From assembly GCA_964030475.1 (NCBI GenBank), contig CAXIPT010000003.1, forward strand, positions 10,059,953 to 10,123,952: a DNA stretch of 64,000 bases, read 5' to 3'. Shown piece after piece: positions 61,264 through 64,000 of the stretch. The stretch's first letter is position 1, and every line of letters starts with the position of its first letter. This DNA is from Tethya wilhelma (taxonomy: Eukaryota > Porifera > Demospongiae > Tethyida > Tethyidae). The notes beneath the pieces are model-generated. The model had not been told where the DNA came from and made no database searches. It worked only from the letters and a program-made list of their open reading frames with translations. The position numbers and the translations under genes were made by a program.

Positions 61264-61663
61264 ATCTGAACACTTTGAACAGATATCTTAAGCATATCAC
61301 ATGCACATCAACTGTCATAACTGTATAGGTCAAAACTTACTTGGGTTATTTCGCTTTCTTTGTTCACTATAAATGATATATTTTCAATTTAGTGAAAACC
61401 TACTATCTAGTTGGCCTGGTTTAAAAAAACAACTACAACCTATAATAATGAATGTCAAATAAAAATTATATACGTAAGAAACTGAATAAGTGGTCAGATT
61501 ATGCCGAGGGGGAAGAAGCCAATAGTACATATGTAATGTCATAGCCAAGATGTTCATACAAACAAAACACATGATAAGCCAGCTGTGTTACTGGTGAATA
61601 CCATTATACCAAGAATCACATGACAGCCACACACACACACATCTCTACCACAGACTAAGAGTA
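61264..61663. other. Intergenic between copies 6 and 7
   Basis: AT-rich spacer with the E-box at its right end and a short CA run near 61630. No other feature. Confidence 0.6.
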
Positions 61664-62730
61664 ATGCTACAAACAACTATGATGCTCTTACAGTTGCTAT
61701 CTTTGATGTTGGGATTTAGTGGTACCCTGGGAGCTCTCCCTCAGTTCTCATGGGAAACTCTACCAGTGTTCTTCCACTCTGCTAACATAACTGGATTCTA
61801 CTCCAAAGAATCTCTCAAGACCATTGCTAAGTTTTCGATGGTGACAATTGAAAAAGGAATGGGCATAAGAGACAAAAGTATGGACGATGAAGACTTCATG
61901 GCATTGACAATGAAAGAACTAAAGAGTATCAACCCCAATGTGGCTACATATTTCTATATGAATTCATTCAAAGACAGACCAGAAATGACACGTATGGCTA
62001 GAGAGTTTGACCAGAACCACGACTATGCACTACGCACTGAAGATGGACAAATGGTTAAAAACAATCAAGGATTATATGTTTTTGATCTCTCAAATCCTAA
62101 AGTTCGAAAGTGGTGGCTTGATATCTGCCTGAATGCCACCAAATTTGCAAATGGAGATGGCTGCTATTGTGATTCCTCCCAGTGGACAAATCTAACAAAT
62201 CGGCCAAATTTTTTCAAACCATTTCCATCACCGTCAAAACTTAAAGCATGGGAAGAAGGGCTTTTAACACTAACACATGAAGTTCAAACTGCATTGGGAG
62301 ATGATAAACTCCTCATTGGCAAAGTGCCATTACAGCCATATGTGAAAGCAATTCAAATTGAGTTTTTTCAAGCCAATAATGAATCTATCAATAACTTAAC
62401 AGTGGGAATCGGTATAGTGGACAGGTCGTTCAGGCACATGTGCCAATAACTGTGTCCTGCACAGGAGACCTTACAGACTACATTGCAGCCTTTTTGATTG
62501 GTGCTAGTGAACGATACTACTTTGGGTGTGGGAACTGGCAATCTACAGGCAATGATACAACATGTTTTTACTGGCGTCCTGAATATGACAAACCACTGGG
62601 AAAACCCACTGCTCCAGCCTCTTACCATCATGATACTGGGATGTGGACAAGAGAGTTTGCATCAGGAACAAAAGTGACCTTTGACACTAACACAAACAAG
62701 GGAATCATTGAGTGGGGAAGGATTAAGTGA
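61664..62730 (+). pseudogene. Secreted glycoside-hydrolase-like protein, copy 7 (2-nt frameshift)
   Basis: Starts MLQTTMMLLQLLSLMLGFSG and follows the family through GDGCYCDSSQ and GDDKLLIGKVP. At about 62413 it reads GGTATAGTGG where copies 5 and 6 read GGTAGTGG. The extra TA shifts the frame and ends the ORF at 62449. The remaining family sequence is open in another frame from 62440 to 62730 and shows no other lesion. It is a very recent pseudogene or a base-calling error. Confidence 0.85.
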
Positions 62731-63119
62731 TAAGCTGCATGATGTAGAAAAACATTAGCCACTTTCTGCTATTGCTATTATTGATTTATTATGTTAATGA
62801 TCTTTACCATTTTCTCATTTCTTCCAAAAAAAAAAAAAAGAGGTCTTGGTAAAAATTGCTAACATAATGAGCTTTGGGATGACTCATGAGGTTAGATATG
62901 AAAGTTTATTGTGCGTAATATACCATGCATTTGAGTTTGCTATTTTACATACATTGAAAACAGACAATAAATTTCTAAACATGAATAATTCGCACTGCTT
63001 CATATGGCCATCATGTTTACCATCATTGGAGCATCACATGATGTTATAATTATGCTACCTTCTAAACATTGATGACAAAGAGGGAAAAAAATTGAACAAA
63101 AATTAAACAATAGGATACC
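62731..63119. other. Intergenic between copies 7 and 8
   Basis: AT-rich spacer with a poly-A run near 62827-62839 and the E-box at 63034. The short ORF here is not convincing. Confidence 0.6.
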
Positions 63120-64000
63120 ATGATAAGACAACAGCTAATACTACTGATGCTGGCTGTAAGTGGTACCCTGGGAGCGCTCCCTCAGTTCTCATGGGACACT
63201 CTACCAGTGTTCTTTCACTCTGCTAACAGAACAAGACTCTACTCTAAAGAATCACTTAAGGCCATTGCTAAGTTCTCAATGGTGACAATAGAAAAGGCAA
63301 TGGGCCTGGAAGATAACAGCATGGATGATGAAGATTTTATGGTATTGACAATGAAAGAACTGAAAATTATCAACCCCAATGTGGCTACATATTTCTACAT
63401 GAACTCATTCAAAGACAGGTTAGCAATGACACGCATGGGAAGAGAGTTCAAACAACATCCTGACTACGCACTACGCAGTAAGGATGGACAAATGGTAAAA
63501 AACAATCAAGGACTATACGTTTTTGATCAATCAAACCCTGAAGTTAGAAAGTGGTGGCTCAATATCTGCCTGAATGCCACCAAATTTGCAAACGGAGATG
63601 GCTGCTATTGTGACTCTTCTCAACATTCAAACGTAAGTATAAATTACTTCAAGCCATCTCTATCACCGTCAAAACTTAAAGCATGGGAAGAAGGGCTTTT
63701 AGCACTGACCCGTGAAGTTCAAACTGCATTGGGAGATGATAAACTCCTCATTGGTAAGGTACCATTGCAGCCTTATGTGAAAGCAGTTCAAATTGAGTTC
63801 TTTCGAGCAAACAATGAATCCATCAATAACTTAACAGTGGGGATTGGCAGTGGACAGGTCGTCCAGGCACATGTGCCAATAACTGTGTCCTGCACAGGAG
63901 AGCTTACAGACTATATTGCAGCCTTTTTGATTGGTGCTGGAGAACGATATTACTTTGGCTGTGGAAACTGGGCAGGTTCAGGTAATGATACCACACCCTT
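63120..64000 (+). CDS. Secreted glycoside-hydrolase-like protein, copy 8 (runs off window)
   Basis: Open from the ATG at 63120 to the window end (293 codons), with signal peptide MIRQQLILLMLAVSGTLGA. Family blocks: FHSANRTRLYSKESL, YFYMNSFKD, KWWLNICLNAT, GDGCYCDSSQHSN, GDDKLLIGKVP, VQAHVP, FGCGNWAGSGNDTTP. The last 50 or so codons lie outside. TCACATGA lies about 79 bp upstream. The array probably continues beyond the window. Confidence 0.86.
   Translation, partial: MIRQQLILLMLAVSGTLGALPQFSWDTLPVFFHSANRTRLYSKESLKAIAKFSMVTIEKAMGLEDNSMDDEDFMVLTMKELKIINPNVATYFYMNSFKDRLAMTRMGREFKQHPDYALRSKDGQMVKNNQGLYVFDQSNPEVRKWWLNICLNATKFANGDGCYCDSSQHSNVSINYFKPSLSPSKLKAWEEGLLALTREVQTALGDDKLLIGKVPLQPYVKAVQIEFFRANNESINNLTVGIGSGQVVQAHVPITVSCTGELTDYIAAFLIGAGERYYFGCGNWAGSGNDTTP

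Larger units (their letters stand above)
55091..63041. promoter_or_regulatory. TCACATGA E-box upstream of every intact-start copy
   Basis: Exact TCACATGA occurs at 55091-55098, 56303-56310, 57576-57583, 58855-58862, 60164-60171, 61616-61623 and 63034-63041, one in front of each of copies 2-8, about 40-90 bp before the ATG. Copies 2, 3, 5 and 6 also share TAATGA(C/T)TA-like and TGTTA strings just upstream. TCACATGA is the extended E-box bound by MiT/TFE-type bHLH-ZIP factors in animals (established for that family); its use here is inferred. Confidence 0.7.

Overview
The window looks like nuclear DNA of a demosponge, probably Amphimedon or a close relative. It is AT-rich, with spliced genes, many CA/GT microsatellites and foldback elements. 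It carries a cluster of NLR genes with the Death-NACHT-LRR layout known from Amphimedon, and orthologues of ordinary animal genes (a Sp/KLF factor; the spliceosomal protein GPKOW). The organism is inferred from gene content only. Five isolated N bases (28199, 29854, 40592, 45563, 53851) look like contig joins.

Layout. 0.08-1.84 kb (+): a spliced gene of unknown family whose last exon carries three dynein-light-chain (LC8) type binding motifs. 3.1-8.2 kb: a 2.3-kb non-coding direct duplication with a transposon insertion and a micro-inversion in the second copy. 9.0-10.4 kb (-): an intronless Sp/KLF zinc-finger gene with a recognisable promoter. 10.8-28.2 kb (-): nine exons of GPKOW (G-patch plus two KOW motifs), spread by introns of up to 5.3 kb.

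28.2-53.5 kb is a repeated block. The unit is an NLR gene (-), the 5' exons of GPKOW (-), and a divergently oriented trpC-like gene (+, indole-3-glycerol-phosphate synthase, an enzyme animals normally lack). NLRs occur at 29.8-33.1, 37.3-40.4, 41.9-43.8 and 50.9-53.5 kb. GPKOW 5' exons occur at 35.3-36.2 (broken), 40.7-40.85 (remnant) and 46.9-47.9 kb (intact). trpC copies lie at 36.3-37.1, 40.9-41.8 and 48.0-50.4 kb, and all are interrupted. The third trpC contains an insertion of about 1.7 kb with an unidentified broken gene and nested foldback elements. An unidentified short gene 3' end (45,998-46,445, -) is also repeated with the block.

54.0-64.0 kb (+): eight tandem, mostly intronless genes for a secreted protein of about 345-351 residues, tentatively a TIM-barrel glycoside-hydrolase-like family. 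Copy 1 has lost its start behind a retroposon-like tail and is frameshifted, copy 7 has a 2-nt frameshift, and copy 8 runs off the window. Each of copies 2-8 has a TCACATGA E-box about 40-90 bp before its ATG.

Taken together, the right half is a young, rearranging region where innate-immune receptors, a probably transferred amino-acid-biosynthesis gene and a secreted-protein array sit side by side. A functional link between them is only a hypothesis. Assembly errors are a serious alternative for some of the breaks and duplications.
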